Shown here: positions 25,736 to 35,782 of the stretch, piece by piece
Numbering within the stretch: the stretch's first letter is position 1
Layout: each line of letters opens with the position of its first letter
Assembly: GCA_049281195.1 (NCBI GenBank)
Contig: JBAPRR010000428.1
Span: 22,441-86,440 of the forward strand
From: JBAPRR01 sp049281195
Lineage (GTDB): Bacteria > Actinomycetota > Acidimicrobiia > Acidimicrobiales > CAVXTF01
Direction: 5' to 3'
DNA: 64,000 nt
Program-made: the position numbers and the translations under genes
Notes under the pieces: model-generated
What the model saw: the letters and a program-made list of their open reading frames with translations, nothing else
The model's database searches: none
What the model was told of the DNA's origin: nothing

Positions 25736-27715
25736 TCACCACGCCTTCAACAGCATGAAGGCGAGGAGCAGGACCGCGCCGAGCACGATGCCGAGCGCGT
25801 ACTGCCTCACGAATCCGGTCTGAACCTTGCGCAGCCCCGCACCGATGCGTTGAGTGAGACCGGCGATGCCCATCACGGCGCCGTCGATCACGCGCTTGTC
25901 GAACAGCGATGCGGCTTGCGCGACCGAAACGCTCGGCTTCGCGATGAACTCGTCGAAGCTCGAGTCGATGTACCAGGCGTTGCTCAGGAAGGCGGGCTCG
26001 AGCGCGGGCTGATCGGCCTTGCGCCGCCACAGAGCCCATGCCACCGCGATGCCGCCTATGGCGATGATGCCGTCAGCCACCGAAAGGATGATCCTGGTGG
26101 CGACAGAGCCGCCCGGCAGGTGCTGGTGCAACCCGAGTACGGGGTCCAACCAGGAAAGCGGGGCACCGATCCCGGAGTGGGCCCAAGGTAGGTCGAGCAG
26201 GCCGCCGAGCAGCGACAAGGCGGCCAGGACGATCAGCGGGATCGTCATGACCCACGGTGACTCGTGCGGGTCGCCCGGGGCATGCACGTCACGGTGGGCG
26301 CCGTGATCCGACCGGGATACTGCCGGTGCGGTTGACCGGGCTGCGGTTGCGGTCGACCGCGATGGCGATCCCGAGGCCATGGCCTCCTGCCAGCGCGGGT
26401 CGCCGTCGAACGCCAGTACGTAGAGACGCGTCATGTAATACGCGGTCAACAGCGCAGTGACGATACCGATGGCCCACAGCGCTGGGAACCTCTCGAAGGC
26501 GTTGGACAGCACGTCGCCCTTCGCCCAGAAGCCCGCCAGCGGGAACATGCCGGCGATGGCGAGCCAGCCGAACACGAAAGTTGCCGCGGTGATCGGCATG
26601 AAGGCACGGAGTCCACCCATGCGTTTCAGGTCCTGCTCGTCGTGCATGCCGTGGATGACCGAGCCCGCGCCCAAGAAGAGCTGACCCTTGAAGAACGCAT
26701 GGGCGACCATCAAGAAGATGGCCGCTATGTACGCGCCCGAGCCGACGGCGAGGAACATGTACCCGAGCTGAGAGATGGTCGAGTACGCGAGGACCTTCTT
26801 GATGTCGTTCTGAGCACACGCGATCGTCCCCGCGATGAACGCCGTCGCCACACCGATGCTCGCTATGACGATCTGGGCATCGTAACTGAGCGCGAGCAGA
26901 GCGTTCATGCGCGCCAACAGGTAGACACCCGAGGTGACCATCGTCGCCGCGTGGATGAGAGCGGATACAGGAGTCGGGCCTTCCATGGCGTCTGCCAGCC
27001 ACGGGAAAAGGGGTATCTGGGCAGACTTGCCGGCTGCGCCGAGGAACAGGAGCAGGACGGTCCCTGTCGCGGCGGCCGGGCCGAACTTATCCAGGTTGCT
27101 GAAGATGACCGTGTACTGGAGCGAGCCGGTCTTCGAATAGATCAGGAACATGGCCAGCAGAAAGCCGACGTCCCCGATCCTGTTGTAGATGAAGGCCTTC
27201 TTGCCGGCACTGGCGGCGCTGTCGCGCTCGAACCAGAAAGCGACGAGCCAGTAGGAACAGGCACCCACACCTTCCCAACCGACAAAGGTGAACAACAGGT
27301 TGCCCGACAGGACGAGCACGAGCATGGAGAAGACGAACAGGTTCAGGTACAGGAAGAATTTGGCGAAGTCCGGATCGCCCTTCATGTAGCCGATCGAGTA
27401 CAGGTGGATCAGGAAGCTGATCCCGGTGATGAACAGCGCCATCGTCATCGACAGCGGATCGACGAGCAGCGAAACGCTCACGTGCAGGGGACCGGTCGAG
27501 ATCCAGTTGTAGATGTTCTCCGTCACCTCACGACCGGGTCCGGCGTGGCGTCCGAGCAGGCCGATGAAGCTGATCAGGGTCAGAACGAACGAGCCGCCCA
27601 CCGCGGTCGTGCCGATGATCCCCGCCCACGGCTCGCCAATGCGCCGGCCCGCGACCACGAGGATCGCGAAGCCGATGAGCGGCAGGAGGATTATCTCTGG
27701 AGCGGCGTAGACCAT
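25736..27715 (-). CDS. nuoL: NADH-quinone oxidoreductase subunit L
   Basis: 659 residues. It shows the NuoL core VDPLSMTMALFITGISFLIHLYSIGYM, LLFTFVGWEGVGACSYWLVAFW, KSAQIPLFPWLADAMEGPTPVSALIHAATMV and DIKKVLAYSTISQLGYMF, quoted in pieces. It is the distal pump subunit with a long lateral helix at the C-terminus. A His/Ser/Arg-rich loop of about 50 residues (around 425-475) is inserted between late helices. nuoK ends 10 nt upstream. Confidence 0.96.
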   Translation of the reverse strand: MVYAAPEIILLPLIGFAILVVAGRRIGEPWAGIIGTTAVGGSFVLTLISFIGLLGRHAGPGREVTENIYNWISTGPLHVSVSLLVDPLSMTMALFITGISFLIHLYSIGYMKGDPDFAKFFLYLNLFVFSMLVLVLSGNLLFTFVGWEGVGACSYWLVAFWFERDSAASAGKKAFIYNRIGDVGFLLAMFLIYSKTGSLQYTVIFSNLDKFGPAAATGTVLLLFLGAAGKSAQIPLFPWLADAMEGPTPVSALIHAATMVTSGVYLLARMNALLALSYDAQIVIASIGVATAFIAGTIACAQNDIKKVLAYSTISQLGYMFLAVGSGAYIAAIFLMVAHAFFKGQLFLGAGSVIHGMHDEQDLKRMGGLRAFMPITAATFVFGWLAIAGMFPLAGFWAKGDVLSNAFERFPALWAIGIVTALLTAYYMTRLYVLAFDGDPRWQEAMASGSPSRSTATAARSTAPAVSRSDHGAHRDVHAPGDPHESPWVMTIPLIVLAALSLLGGLLDLPWAHSGIGAPLSWLDPVLGLHQHLPGGSVATRIILSVADGIIAIGGIAVAWALWRRKADQPALEPAFLSNAWYIDSSFDEFIAKPSVSVAQAASLFDKRVIDGAVMGIAGLTQRIGAGLRKVQTGFVRQYALGIVLGAVLLLAFMLLKAW

Positions 27716-27725
27716 CTGCCGGCGG

Positions 27726-28031
27726 TCAGCCCTTCATCACGTTGAGATCGTCGGCCGTGGCGCCCTTGCGCCGCCTGAACACCGAAACCGTTATTCCGAG
27801 GCCGACGACGACTTCGGCAGCCGCGACCACAAGGACGAAGAAGACGATCGCCTCGCCACCAATGTCGTTGAGCATCCTCGACATGGCCACGAACGCGATG
27901 TTGGCCGCATTGAGCATCAGCTCCACGCACATGAACATCACGAGCACGTTGCGGCGTAGAAGAAGGCCGAGAGCGCCGATCGAGAAAAGGATCGCCGACA
28001 AAACCAGGTACCAGGAACCGGGAACGCTCAT
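27726..28031 (-). CDS. nuoK: NADH-quinone oxidoreductase subunit K
   Basis: 101 residues with three membrane helices, the expected size for NuoK. The second helix carries the conserved buried Glu ([21 protein letters not shown]). It begins in an ATGA overlap with nuoJ. It forms part of the proton path between the quinone site and the pumps. Confidence 0.96.
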   Translation of the reverse strand: MSVPGSWYLVLSAILFSIGALGLLLRRNVLVMFMCVELMLNAANIAFVAMSRMLNDIGGEAIVFFVLVVAAAEVVVGLGITVSVFRRRKGATADDLNVMKG

Positions 28032-28792
28032 GCCTTCACCTCCTCGTCTTTCGTCTCGTCAGGGGCTGTGAGCTCCCTGATGGATTCCGCTTCGATCGCG
28101 ATGTCCTGCGCTTCATCCTCGGGGGAGATCAGATCCTTCGCCGTATCTGTGCCCTGGCCCGCAGTGCCGCCTGACGGGCCGCCGTCTCCGTCCGAGTCCT
28201 CCGTTTCCGGTGACGCCGCAGACGACGTGGACGTCGAATCGAGCGGACCGGACTGCCTGGAGAGAACAACTGCACCGACGACGGCGATCACCAGAAGAGC
28301 GGCGGTGACTTCGAACGGGAAAAGGTACGTCGTGAAGACGGATCTGCCCAATGCGGCAACGTCGCCGCCGGTCTGGTTGCGAGGTCCGGCCACGGAATGC
28401 GCGCCAACGGACCAGTGTGTTTCGAAGCCCAGGCCGAGCACGCCGCCGAGCGCCAAGGCCACCAACGCGACGGCTATCGGCCTCTGGCCCCGCAAAGGCT
28501 CTTTCTCCAGGTTCTCTTTTTTATCGACGCCGAGGAGCATGATCACGAACAGGAACAGAACGACTATCGCCCCGGCGTACACGATCACCTGCACCGCGGC
28601 CAGAAAGTTGGCCTGAAGCTCGATGAAGATGATCGCAACCCCGAAGAGGGTCATGACGAGCATCAAGGCCGAGTGCACGGGGTTGCGCGCGATCACCACT
28701 CCGAGCGCCCCGAAGATGATGATGACCGACGACCATACGAAGGTGAGCGCGTCGGGCCGTGTGGCTCCGACCAAGGGCAGGAGGTGGATCAT
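28028..28792 (-). CDS. nuoJ: NADH-quinone oxidoreductase subunit J
   Basis: 254 residues. Five membrane helices in the first 190 residues include [17 protein letters not shown] and the [20 protein letters not shown] helix typical of NuoJ. A hydrophilic acidic tail of about 65 residues ([15 protein letters not shown]...) is unusual for the subunit. The start and stop both overlap neighbours by 4 nt. Confidence 0.95.
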   Translation of the reverse strand: MIHLLPLVGATRPDALTFVWSSVIIIFGALGVVIARNPVHSALMLVMTLFGVAIIFIELQANFLAAVQVIVYAGAIVVLFLFVIMLLGVDKKENLEKEPLRGQRPIAVALVALALGGVLGLGFETHWSVGAHSVAGPRNQTGGDVAALGRSVFTTYLFPFEVTAALLVIAVVGAVVLSRQSGPLDSTSTSSAASPETEDSDGDGGPSGGTAGQGTDTAKDLISPEDEAQDIAIEAESIRELTAPDETKDEEVKA

Positions 28793-29571
28793 CTCCCCCC
28801 TCGTTTTCCGGGCCTGGGAATGCTGTCTCTGAAGATCTCGGCCTTCTTGCGGGTGCGGGCGATCATTCCGGGAATACCGCGTTGCGCTGCCGGCCTCTCG
28901 GAGTCGTCCAGGTGCATCGCCATGGTGTCGCGCAGCTGGATGTTGCCGGTGGCGGCGTCATCACGATTGCCTGACTGCCCCCCTTCAGGCGCACGGATCC
29001 CGTAGCCCAGCTCGGCGGACCACTGCACAGTGCCTTCGTAGTCCGCCGCGCCACCTGGAGAGGTCGCCCGCATCCACGATGACGTGTTGCGGTCGTCGCC
29101 CTGGCGCCAGTCCTCCCAGGGGAGCTGACGAGGCTTGCCGTCGTCGTCGACCAGGAGCTCGCGCTTTGTGTAGATGGCGTCGGCGCGGTTGGTGAACGAG
29201 AACTCGAACATCTTGGACTCGGTGATCGCTTCCGTCGGGCATGCCTCCACGCACATGTCGCAATGGATGCACCGCAGGAAGTTGATCTCATACACGAAGC
29301 CGTAGCGCTCACCGGGTGAGACCGGGTGATCGGGAGGATTGTCCGCCCCGCGCACGTAGATGCAGTCGGCCGGACACACACCGGCGCACAGCTCGCAGCC
29401 GATGCACTTCTCCATGCCGTCTTCGTAGCGGTTGAGAACGTGTCGGCCATGGGCGCGAGGCGGCTTGACGTGCTTCTCCCGCGGATACTGAACGGTGATG
29501 CGCGGGCGCGACATCTGCTCGAGGGTCACTTTGAAGCCACCGAGGAACTTGACGGGGTCGAAACGGTCCAT
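28789..29571 (-). CDS. nuoI: NADH-quinone oxidoreductase subunit I (two 4Fe-4S)
   Basis: 260 residues, a ferredoxin-like peripheral-arm subunit. The two cluster motifs are CIGCELCAGVCPADCIYV and CIHCDMCVEACPTEAI, ligating clusters N6a and N6b that pass electrons toward NuoB. The N-terminus (GGFKVTLEQMSRPRITVQYP) is family-typical. About 90 residues after the second motif form a polar C-terminal extension. It overlaps nuoJ by 4 nt and starts 5 nt after nuoH. Confidence 0.96.
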   Translation of the reverse strand: MDRFDPVKFLGGFKVTLEQMSRPRITVQYPREKHVKPPRAHGRHVLNRYEDGMEKCIGCELCAGVCPADCIYVRGADNPPDHPVSPGERYGFVYEINFLRCIHCDMCVEACPTEAITESKMFEFSFTNRADAIYTKRELLVDDDGKPRQLPWEDWRQGDDRNTSSWMRATSPGGAADYEGTVQWSAELGYGIRAPEGGQSGNRDDAATGNIQLRDTMAMHLDDSERPAAQRGIPGMIARTRKKAEIFRDSIPRPGKRGGR

Positions 29572-29576
29572 TGCGG

Positions 29577-30836
29577 CTACCGATGCCCTTCTCCGCCGGT
29601 CACTCCGAACGGTGCTGGTGAGCTCGGGCCACCATCAGATCCGTCGCGCACGCGTCCGACCCGTACGGCCCGGAACAGAAGGCCTCCGGCCAGGATCACG
29701 ATCCCGACCGTGGCCCAGAACTGCCAGCCGGCGCCGAAGATCTCGGCGACGGCCACGAACAGCAGCCATGCCAGTGACACCGGGATCAGGAACTTCCAGC
29801 CCAGATCCATCAGCTGGTCGTACCGCAGCCGCGGCAGTGCGGCGCGGAGCCACACGTATATGAAGAGGAAGACTCCCGTCTTTCCGAGGAACCACAGGAT
29901 CGGGAACACCCAACGAAGGATCTGGACGTGGGGTGCCGGTCCGTCCGGACCGCCGAAGAAGAGGGTCACCACGACCGCCGACATCGTGATGGTGTTCATG
30001 AACTCCGCCATGAAGAACAGAGCGAACCGGATCGACGAGTACTCCGTGTGGAATCCTCCGACGAGTTCGGTGTCGGCCTCGGCAAGGTCGAAGGGCGGTC
30101 GTTGCAGCTCGGCTGTGATGGCCACCAGGAATATGACGAAGGGCACGATGCCGAGGCGCAGGACGTTCCAGTCCCAGAAATGGGCGCCCTGGCTCTGGAC
30201 GATCGCCCTCGTCGACAGGGACCCCACGGTCACCGCGGTCCCGGTGACGATGATCGTGGTCACGATTGCGAGCCCGAGCGCAGCTTCGTAGGAGATCATC
30301 TGCGCGCTGGCTCTGACCGAACCGAGCAGCGGGTACTTGGAACCGGAAGCCCATCCGGCCAACATCACTCCGTACACGGAGACCGAAGACATGGCCAGCA
30401 GAAGCAGGATCCCGATCGGCGGGTCGGCGACCTGCAGCTCGAAGGTGTGGCGGCTGATGGTCAGATAACCGCCCACCGGAACGATCGTGAACGCGACCAG
30501 CGCGGGGATGATCGACAGGTAAGGCGCCAGGTTGAAGACGAATGTGTCCGCCTTCTTCGGTTGCAGGTCTTCCTTGAAGAACAGCTTGATTCCGTCGGCG
30601 AGCGTCTGTAGGAGTCCGAACGGACCGGCTCGGTTGGGCCCGATGCGGTCCTGCATGTCCGAGATCAGCTTGCGCTCGAACCAGATCATCAGCGTTACAG
30701 AGCCGAGCAGTGCTCCGAACGCGACGAGCACCCTTACGACGATCACGAGCAACTCGGCCCAGTGCATGCCCTGGTCGAGCAGCGGGTCACCGGCTTGGGC
30801 GATGAACGAGCCGAAGAAAGAAGTGAGCGCGGTCAT
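29577..30836 (-). CDS. nuoH: NADH-quinone oxidoreductase subunit H
   Basis: 419 residues with about eight membrane helices. It shows the quinone-site signatures ERKLISDMQDRIGPNRAGPFG, LQTLADGIKLFFKED and PFDLAEADTELVGGFHTEYSS. NuoH anchors the peripheral arm and lines the quinone chamber. The C-terminus is about 60 residues longer than in E. coli and is polar. The start overlaps the nuoG stop (ATGA). Confidence 0.97.
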   Translation of the reverse strand: MTALTSFFGSFIAQAGDPLLDQGMHWAELLVIVVRVLVAFGALLGSVTLMIWFERKLISDMQDRIGPNRAGPFGLLQTLADGIKLFFKEDLQPKKADTFVFNLAPYLSIIPALVAFTIVPVGGYLTISRHTFELQVADPPIGILLLLAMSSVSVYGVMLAGWASGSKYPLLGSVRASAQMISYEAALGLAIVTTIIVTGTAVTVGSLSTRAIVQSQGAHFWDWNVLRLGIVPFVIFLVAITAELQRPPFDLAEADTELVGGFHTEYSSIRFALFFMAEFMNTITMSAVVVTLFFGGPDGPAPHVQILRWVFPILWFLGKTGVFLFIYVWLRAALPRLRYDQLMDLGWKFLIPVSLAWLLFVAVAEIFGAGWQFWATVGIVILAGGLLFRAVRVGRVRDGSDGGPSSPAPFGVTGGEGHR

Positions 30837-33800
30837 GCGCGCTCCAACTGAAGTTCGGTTACGACGTCCTCGATGCTCGTAAGGCGCGCGGCTGACTCGT
30901 CGTCGCCGCGGCTCGGCCTGATGTTCGCGCTGACCTCGACTACGCCCGGTAGGACGCCGGAGTCGCCGACCACCTCGATCTCGAGGGATGAGGCGCCGGA
31001 GCGGAGTCGGACACTCGAGCCGGAGGAGATCTCCCGCGAGGAGAGCTCGGACGGATTGACCTTGGCAACCAATTTCTCGACCATCCCGGCCAGAAATTCG
31101 CTTTCGAGCATCTGCACACCGTGGTCGTAGAGACGCCTGGGAGAGACGAGCCTGAGCGATCCGTCTGCACGTTCCGGCACCGATACCGGCATCGAAGATC
31201 CATCGCCGGCCTTCGCCTTCGCCAGCTGGATCATCGCCGGGCGCTTCTGGGCGCCGTTACCTGCTGCGGTGGAACCTGCGTCGCTACCGGCCGCGTTTCC
31301 GGTTGACTCGGCGGATGAGTCAGCGGTTGGCTCGGTGGCTGAGTCAGCTGGTTCTGCGTTCTGAACCCTGGCAATGGGACCTTGCACCTCGACCGATTCG
31401 ATGCCCGGAGTGGCCATCGGGTCGAACCGGGCGTCGGGAGCGGGAGCGGGAGCAGGACCGTGACCGGGAGCGTCCTCGCCCGATGCATCTGAGCCGCCGG
31501 CACCACCTCGACGCCCGATGACAACCTTGTGCGCCTTCAACGGGACCACCACACCGTCGCGGGCACCGGGAGCGTCGAGCAGATCGTGGGTCAGCCCGGC
31601 GTGAGATGACGCCAGCCTTTCGATCTCGTCCCAGATCTCGGCGATGGAAAAGAGTCCCAGATCGGCACCCATTCGTGCCGCCAGCTCCGAAGCCACCATC
31701 CAGTCCGGCCAGCACAAGACGGGCGGGGTGAGCTTCTGACCGACCCTCAGGACCCGGCCTTCGATGTTGGTGGTCGTACCGGGGCGTTCGTGGTGCATGG
31801 CTGCCGGAAGAACCACGTGGGCGTGCTTTACGGACTGAGAATTAAGCCCGTCGACCGCGATGACGAGATCGGCCGCCTCGAGAGCTGCCGAGGCAAGACC
31901 CAGATCGGGAAAGTCGCCGAGAGGATCGGCGCCAATCAGGATCACGGCCTTCATCGAACCGTCGGCCAGTCCCTGGAGTATCCCCGTCGTGTCGCGGCCA
32001 CGCCCGGTCGGAAGGGCGGACCACCCGGAGCTCGAGGAGCTCGAGGAGCTCGAGGAGCTCGAGGAGCCTGAGGAACTCGAAGAGCTCGAGGAGCTCGAGG
32101 AGCCCGAAGAGACGAACCACTCCCGTCCGGCTTCGAGAGAAACGCGACCGGGCAGCACCCCGGGAGCGAGACCCATGTCGAGTGCACCCATCACGTTTCC
32201 GCGCCGGAGAGCAGGAAGGAAACGGGCTTCCGGGTACGCCTCGGCCAGCACCGCAGCTGCCTCGGCCACGACAGATTCGGACTCGGCCACCGATCCCCGC
32301 CCGACCACGATCACCAGGCCGGCACCGCCGCCCACTGCGCCACCGGCACCAACTGCGCCGAGCGCGGTTCGAACCGCGGACCACACACCGTCAGAAACTC
32401 CGTCAGGCGCCGGTCCCTGCGCTCCCCCCACCAACGCGCGAGCAATCGTCGCGGCCGCACCAGGTGCGGTCGGCACCGTCGCCGCGGCGCTACGGCTCAG
32501 GTGCGTCGTGCGCGGAGACAGTTCGATGATCGGCAAGCCGGCTTCCTCCGCTGCGGCCCGCAGCCGGAGGAACAGGATGGGAAGCTCCTCGTACAGGTCG
32601 CCAGACAGGGTGATCAGGCACTTGGCATCGCACGCCTCGTCGATGGTGGCTCGAGGAAGACCGAGCACCAGCTCTGCGGGCAGGCCGTCGCCGAGTTGAG
32701 CATCGACCGAATCGGTTCCGATGATCCCCTTGGCGAACTTCGCCCACGCATAGGCGTCTTCGTTGGTCAAACGCGCGCCGCCGATGACTCCGATCGATTC
32801 CGGGCCGGTGGCGCTTCTGATGGCCGACAACCGGTCAGAAGCGAATGACAGCGCCTCTGACCACGACACCGTCTCCAGATCACCGGAGCCCGAGCCGGAG
32901 CCCGCGCCCGCTCCGGCGCCAGAGCCTGAACGGGACCCGGAAACGCGCCTGATCTTCGGCTCGGTCAGCCGGTTCGGAGAGTTGACCGCCTCGTAGCCGT
33001 AGCGGCCCTTGTCGCACAACCAACTCTGGTTGACCGGATCGGCGTCCATACCAAGAAGCCGGGTGACACGGTTCGATGACGACTGCACCGCAGCACGGCA
33101 CCCGACTGAGCAGGTGGTGCAGGTCGACTCCACCTGGTCCAAGTCCCACGGGCGCGCGGTGAACCGGTATGGCGTCGACGTCAGCGCACCAACCGGGCAG
33201 ATCTGAACCGTGTTGCCGCTGAACGGTGAGCTGAAGACGTGCCCCTCGGCTATCGAGACCTCGATCTCGTCACCGCGGCCCAAAAAGTCGATCATCGGCT
33301 CGCCGGCCACCTCGAGGGCGAAGCGCGTGCAGCGCCCGCACTGGATGCAGCGCTCCCGGTCGAGCAGAACGAGCGGTGAAAGAGCGATCGGCTTTGCGAA
33401 GTGGCGCTTCTCCTCCATGAACCGGCTCTCGCCCGGGCCGTACGCGAGCGTCTGGTCCTGGAGGGGACACTCGCCGCCCTTGTCGCACACCGGACAGTCG
33501 AGGGGGTGGTTGACCAGAAGGAACTCCAGAACGCCGTCCTGGGCCTTTTTCACCCGGTCGTTCGTCGTGTCCACGACCATGCCTTCGGCAACCGGCATGT
33601 AACAGGCGGGCTGCAGCGTCGCTCCGCGCGGACCGGTTATGTCGACCAGGCACATGCGGCACATACCGACGGGCTTCATGCGGGGGTGGTAACAGAAGCG
33701 CGGGATGAAGACGCCGTTGTCTTCGGCCGCGGCGATGAGGAACTGTCCCGCCGGAACGGTCAGCTCGCGACCGTCGAGTGTTATCGACACCGTTGCGCCG

Positions 33801-33853
33801 GGCTCGGCCTTGGGGGCGATCCCGTGGTGAGAGGTAACGGTGGGATCAGCCAC
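30833..33853 (-). CDS. nuoG: NADH-quinone oxidoreductase subunit G, with low-complexity inserts
   Basis: 1006 residues from a GTG. The N-terminal third carries the iron-sulphur ligands: the [2Fe-2S] set (FCYHPRMKPVGMCRMC...ACYMP), the His-Cys cluster HPLDCPVCDKGGEC, RERCIQCGRCTRF, and the additional 4Fe-4S set CTTCSVGC...WLCDKGRYGYE. The rest is a molybdopterin-oxidoreductase-like fold without an obvious cofactor function. Three low-complexity insertions interrupt it: a Gly/Ser/Ala run near residue 310, a poly-Ser tract of about 28 residues near 585, and an Ala/Pro/Glu-rich segment near 800-880. It overlaps nuoF by 8 nt. Confidence 0.95.
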   Translation of the reverse strand: MADPTVTSHHGIAPKAEPGATVSITLDGRELTVPAGQFLIAAAEDNGVFIPRFCYHPRMKPVGMCRMCLVDITGPRGATLQPACYMPVAEGMVVDTTNDRVKKAQDGVLEFLLVNHPLDCPVCDKGGECPLQDQTLAYGPGESRFMEEKRHFAKPIALSPLVLLDRERCIQCGRCTRFALEVAGEPMIDFLGRGDEIEVSIAEGHVFSSPFSGNTVQICPVGALTSTPYRFTARPWDLDQVESTCTTCSVGCRAAVQSSSNRVTRLLGMDADPVNQSWLCDKGRYGYEAVNSPNRLTEPKIRRVSGSRSGSGAGAGAGSGSGSGDLETVSWSEALSFASDRLSAIRSATGPESIGVIGGARLTNEDAYAWAKFAKGIIGTDSVDAQLGDGLPAELVLGLPRATIDEACDAKCLITLSGDLYEELPILFLRLRAAAEEAGLPIIELSPRTTHLSRSAAATVPTAPGAAATIARALVGGAQGPAPDGVSDGVWSAVRTALGAVGAGGAVGGGAGLVIVVGRGSVAESESVVAEAAAVLAEAYPEARFLPALRRGNVMGALDMGLAPGVLPGRVSLEAGREWFVSSGSSSSSSSSSSSGSSSSSSSSSSSSSGWSALPTGRGRDTTGILQGLADGSMKAVILIGADPLGDFPDLGLASAALEAADLVIAVDGLNSQSVKHAHVVLPAAMHHERPGTTTNIEGRVLRVGQKLTPPVLCWPDWMVASELAARMGADLGLFSIAEIWDEIERLASSHAGLTHDLLDAPGARDGVVVPLKAHKVVIGRRGGAGGSDASGEDAPGHGPAPAPAPDARFDPMATPGIESVEVQGPIARVQNAEPADSATEPTADSSAESTGNAAGSDAGSTAAGNGAQKRPAMIQLAKAKAGDGSSMPVSVPERADGSLRLVSPRRLYDHGVQMLESEFLAGMVEKLVAKVNPSELSSREISSGSSVRLRSGASSLEIEVVGDSGVLPGVVEVSANIRPSRGDDESAARLTSIEDVVTELQLERA
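32028..32111 (-). repeat. 9-bp (CTCGAGGAG)n repeat encoding poly-Ser in nuoG
   Basis: About nine imperfect 9-bp units encode a run of some 28 Ser/Gly residues in NuoG on the minus strand; the same DNA would read Glu-Leu repeats on the plus strand, where no gene is supported. It is an unstable-looking in-frame microsatellite. Confidence 0.9.
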
Positions 33854-35150
33854 GGGTGCACCCTCCGTGCTTCACGTGCTCGAGGAACTCGTCGCGGAAC
33901 ATCCTGATCCCCGACGCTATGGAAGACGGGATCGAAGGACCGAGCACACAGATCGTCGTCTGCTGTGGGGGCCAGTTGACTCCGGGGGAGAGGTTGTCGC
34001 ACAGGTCCATCAGCAGATCGACGTCCATATCGCGTCCAGTTCCAGTTTCGATGCGGGCCAGGATGTTCTCCAGCCATCCGGCACCTTCACGGCACGGCGT
34101 GCACTGGCCGCACGACTCGCGGTGGAAGAAGCGCGTGATCCTCCATGCCGCCCGGACGATGCAGGTCGAGTCGTCCATGGCCACGATCGAGCCCGATCCG
34201 AGCATCGATCCGGCCGCGCCGACCTCGTCCTGTCCCAACGGCAGGTCGAGCTGGTCCGGTCCGAACCACGGAGCCGACACGCCACCGGGAATGATGGCCT
34301 TGAGCGAACGGCCACCGGGGATGCCTCCACCGAGCGAGGGGTCGAAGATCAGGTCCCTGAAGGTCGTCTTCACCATCTCGATCTCGTATACGCCGGGATT
34401 CTCGACGTGGCCGGCCAGTGCGAACAACCGGGTGCCGCACGACCGGCCTTCACCGAGGGCGGCAAATGCGGCGCCACCGTTTTGAATGATCCACGGCAGG
34501 TTGGACATCGTCTCGACGTTGTTGACCACGGTCGGCTCGCCATACAACCCGATAGCGGCCGGAAAGTACGGCGGCTTGATCCGCGGAAATCCGCGCTTTC
34601 CTTCCAGACTCTCCAACAGCGCAGTCTCTTCTCCGCAGATGTAGGCACCGGCTCCAGGGTGCACGACCAGGTCGATGCTGAGCTCGGACCCGAAGATGTT
34701 CCGCCCCACCGCGCCGTATTCGTAGGCCTCGTTCAAAGCGGCCTGCATCCGCTCCAGCCCGAGTGCGAACTCACCGCGTATGTAGATGAATGCCTGCGCC
34801 GCTCCGATCGCGTACGAGCAGATGAGAACACCCTCGATGATCTGGTGTGGATCACGCTCGATGAGGAGATGGTCCTTGAACGTCGCGGGCTCGCTCTCGT
34901 CTCCGTTTATGACGAGGTACGTGGTCGGGGCCTTGCGGAGCATCGACCATTTGCGCCCCGCGGGGAAACCGGCTCCTCCCCGTCCTAGAAGGCTCGCCGC
35001 GTCGACCTCGGCCGCGACCTCCTCGCGGGTCATGGTCAACGCCTTGCGCAGTCCTTCGTAACCACCGGTCGCCAGGTATCTCGTGATCGTGTACGAGTCG
35101 TCGAAGCCCAGGCGCGATGTGACGATCTTCGGCGCTTCAGTGATCGTCAC
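33846..35150 (-). CDS. nuoF: NADH-quinone oxidoreductase subunit F (FMN, NADH-binding)
   Basis: 434 residues. The NADH/FMN region is GRGGAGFPAGRKWSML and NGDESEPATFKDHLLIE; the [4Fe-4S] N3 ligands are in ESCGQCTPCREG, with the fourth Cys in TTICVLGPS. It oxidises NADH and passes electrons to FMN and the cluster chain. It overlaps nuoE (ATGA type) and nuoG. Confidence 0.97.
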   Translation of the reverse strand: MTITEAPKIVTSRLGFDDSYTITRYLATGGYEGLRKALTMTREEVAAEVDAASLLGRGGAGFPAGRKWSMLRKAPTTYLVINGDESEPATFKDHLLIERDPHQIIEGVLICSYAIGAAQAFIYIRGEFALGLERMQAALNEAYEYGAVGRNIFGSELSIDLVVHPGAGAYICGEETALLESLEGKRGFPRIKPPYFPAAIGLYGEPTVVNNVETMSNLPWIIQNGGAAFAALGEGRSCGTRLFALAGHVENPGVYEIEMVKTTFRDLIFDPSLGGGIPGGRSLKAIIPGGVSAPWFGPDQLDLPLGQDEVGAAGSMLGSGSIVAMDDSTCIVRAAWRITRFFHRESCGQCTPCREGAGWLENILARIETGTGRDMDVDLLMDLCDNLSPGVNWPPQQTTICVLGPSIPSSIASGIRMFRDEFLEHVKHGGCTRG

Positions 35151-35782
35151 GAGCCGCCCTTCTCCGCGCCCGCGTGCCCTGCACCCGCGTGTCCCGCTCC
35201 GGCGTGCCCTGCTCCGGCGTGCCCCGCTCCCGGCGTCACCTCGAGCCCACCCTTGCGCCTGACCCTGACCAACGTCCCGTGCTGCGGAACGTCATCGGCC
35301 AGGCGACCGGCGGCAAGGTCACCGGTCAACTTGTCGAAGTCGTCGTTGGTGACGTTTCCGAAGAAGCGGTGATTCACCTGCAGACACGGGGCTCTTCCGC
35401 AGTCCGCGATGCACTCCGCCTCTTCGAGTGTGAAATTCCCGTCCGCAGTCGTTCCGCCGGTACGCACACCGAGATGCTCTTCGGCGTGCTCCATCAACTC
35501 GTACGCTCCGCGCAGCATGCACGCGATGTTCGTGCAGATCGACACCAGGTACTTGCCAACCGGCTCGACGTGGAGCATGTCGTAGAACGACGCGGTCCCC
35601 ACGACCTCCGCCGGCGCGATGTCGAGCATGTCGGCTATCTCTTCCACGGCTTCTGGGGTGAGCCAGCCGTCCTGCTCCTGCGCCAGGTGGCAGATGGGGA
35701 TGAGCGCGGAGCGCTTGTGCGGGTAGAGACCGATGATCTGCTTGGCCTGTTCGACTATCTCGTCAGAAAGGTGACCGCTCAA
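35147..35782 (-). CDS. nuoE: NADH-quinone oxidoreductase subunit E ([2Fe-2S])
   Basis: 211 residues from a TTG that overlaps the nuoD stop; GGGGGAGGTGG precedes it at good distance, supporting the rare start. The thioredoxin-like [2Fe-2S] domain has Cys pairs in SICTNIACMLRG and ECIADCGRAPC. The C-terminus ends in a GAGHA repeat encoded by a 15-bp tandem repeat, unusual for NuoE. The subunit forms the NADH-dehydrogenase tip with NuoF. Confidence 0.95.
   Translation of the reverse strand: MSGHLSDEIVEQAKQIIGLYPHKRSALIPICHLAQEQDGWLTPEAVEEIADMLDIAPAEVVGTASFYDMLHVEPVGKYLVSICTNIACMLRGAYELMEHAEEHLGVRTGGTTADGNFTLEEAECIADCGRAPCLQVNHRFFGNVTNDDFDKLTGDLAAGRLADDVPQHGTLVRVRRKGGLEVTPGAGHAGAGHAGAGHAGAGHAGAEKGGS
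35168..35232 (-). repeat. 15-bp tandem repeat at the nuoE 3' end
   Basis: Four near-identical units encode Gly-Ala-Gly-His-Ala repeats immediately before the NuoE terminus. The units differ at single bases, so this is an older duplication than the one in the GNAT gene. Confidence 0.85.

Noticed and set aside
31860..32699. Plus-strand frame with Glu-Leu repeats opposite nuoG
   Set aside because: It is the other-strand reading of the 9-bp repeat that encodes poly-Ser in NuoG; no start signal or domain supports it.
33840..34988. Plus-strand open frame opposite nuoF
   Set aside because: No domain and covered by NuoF with its Fe-S and FMN motifs.
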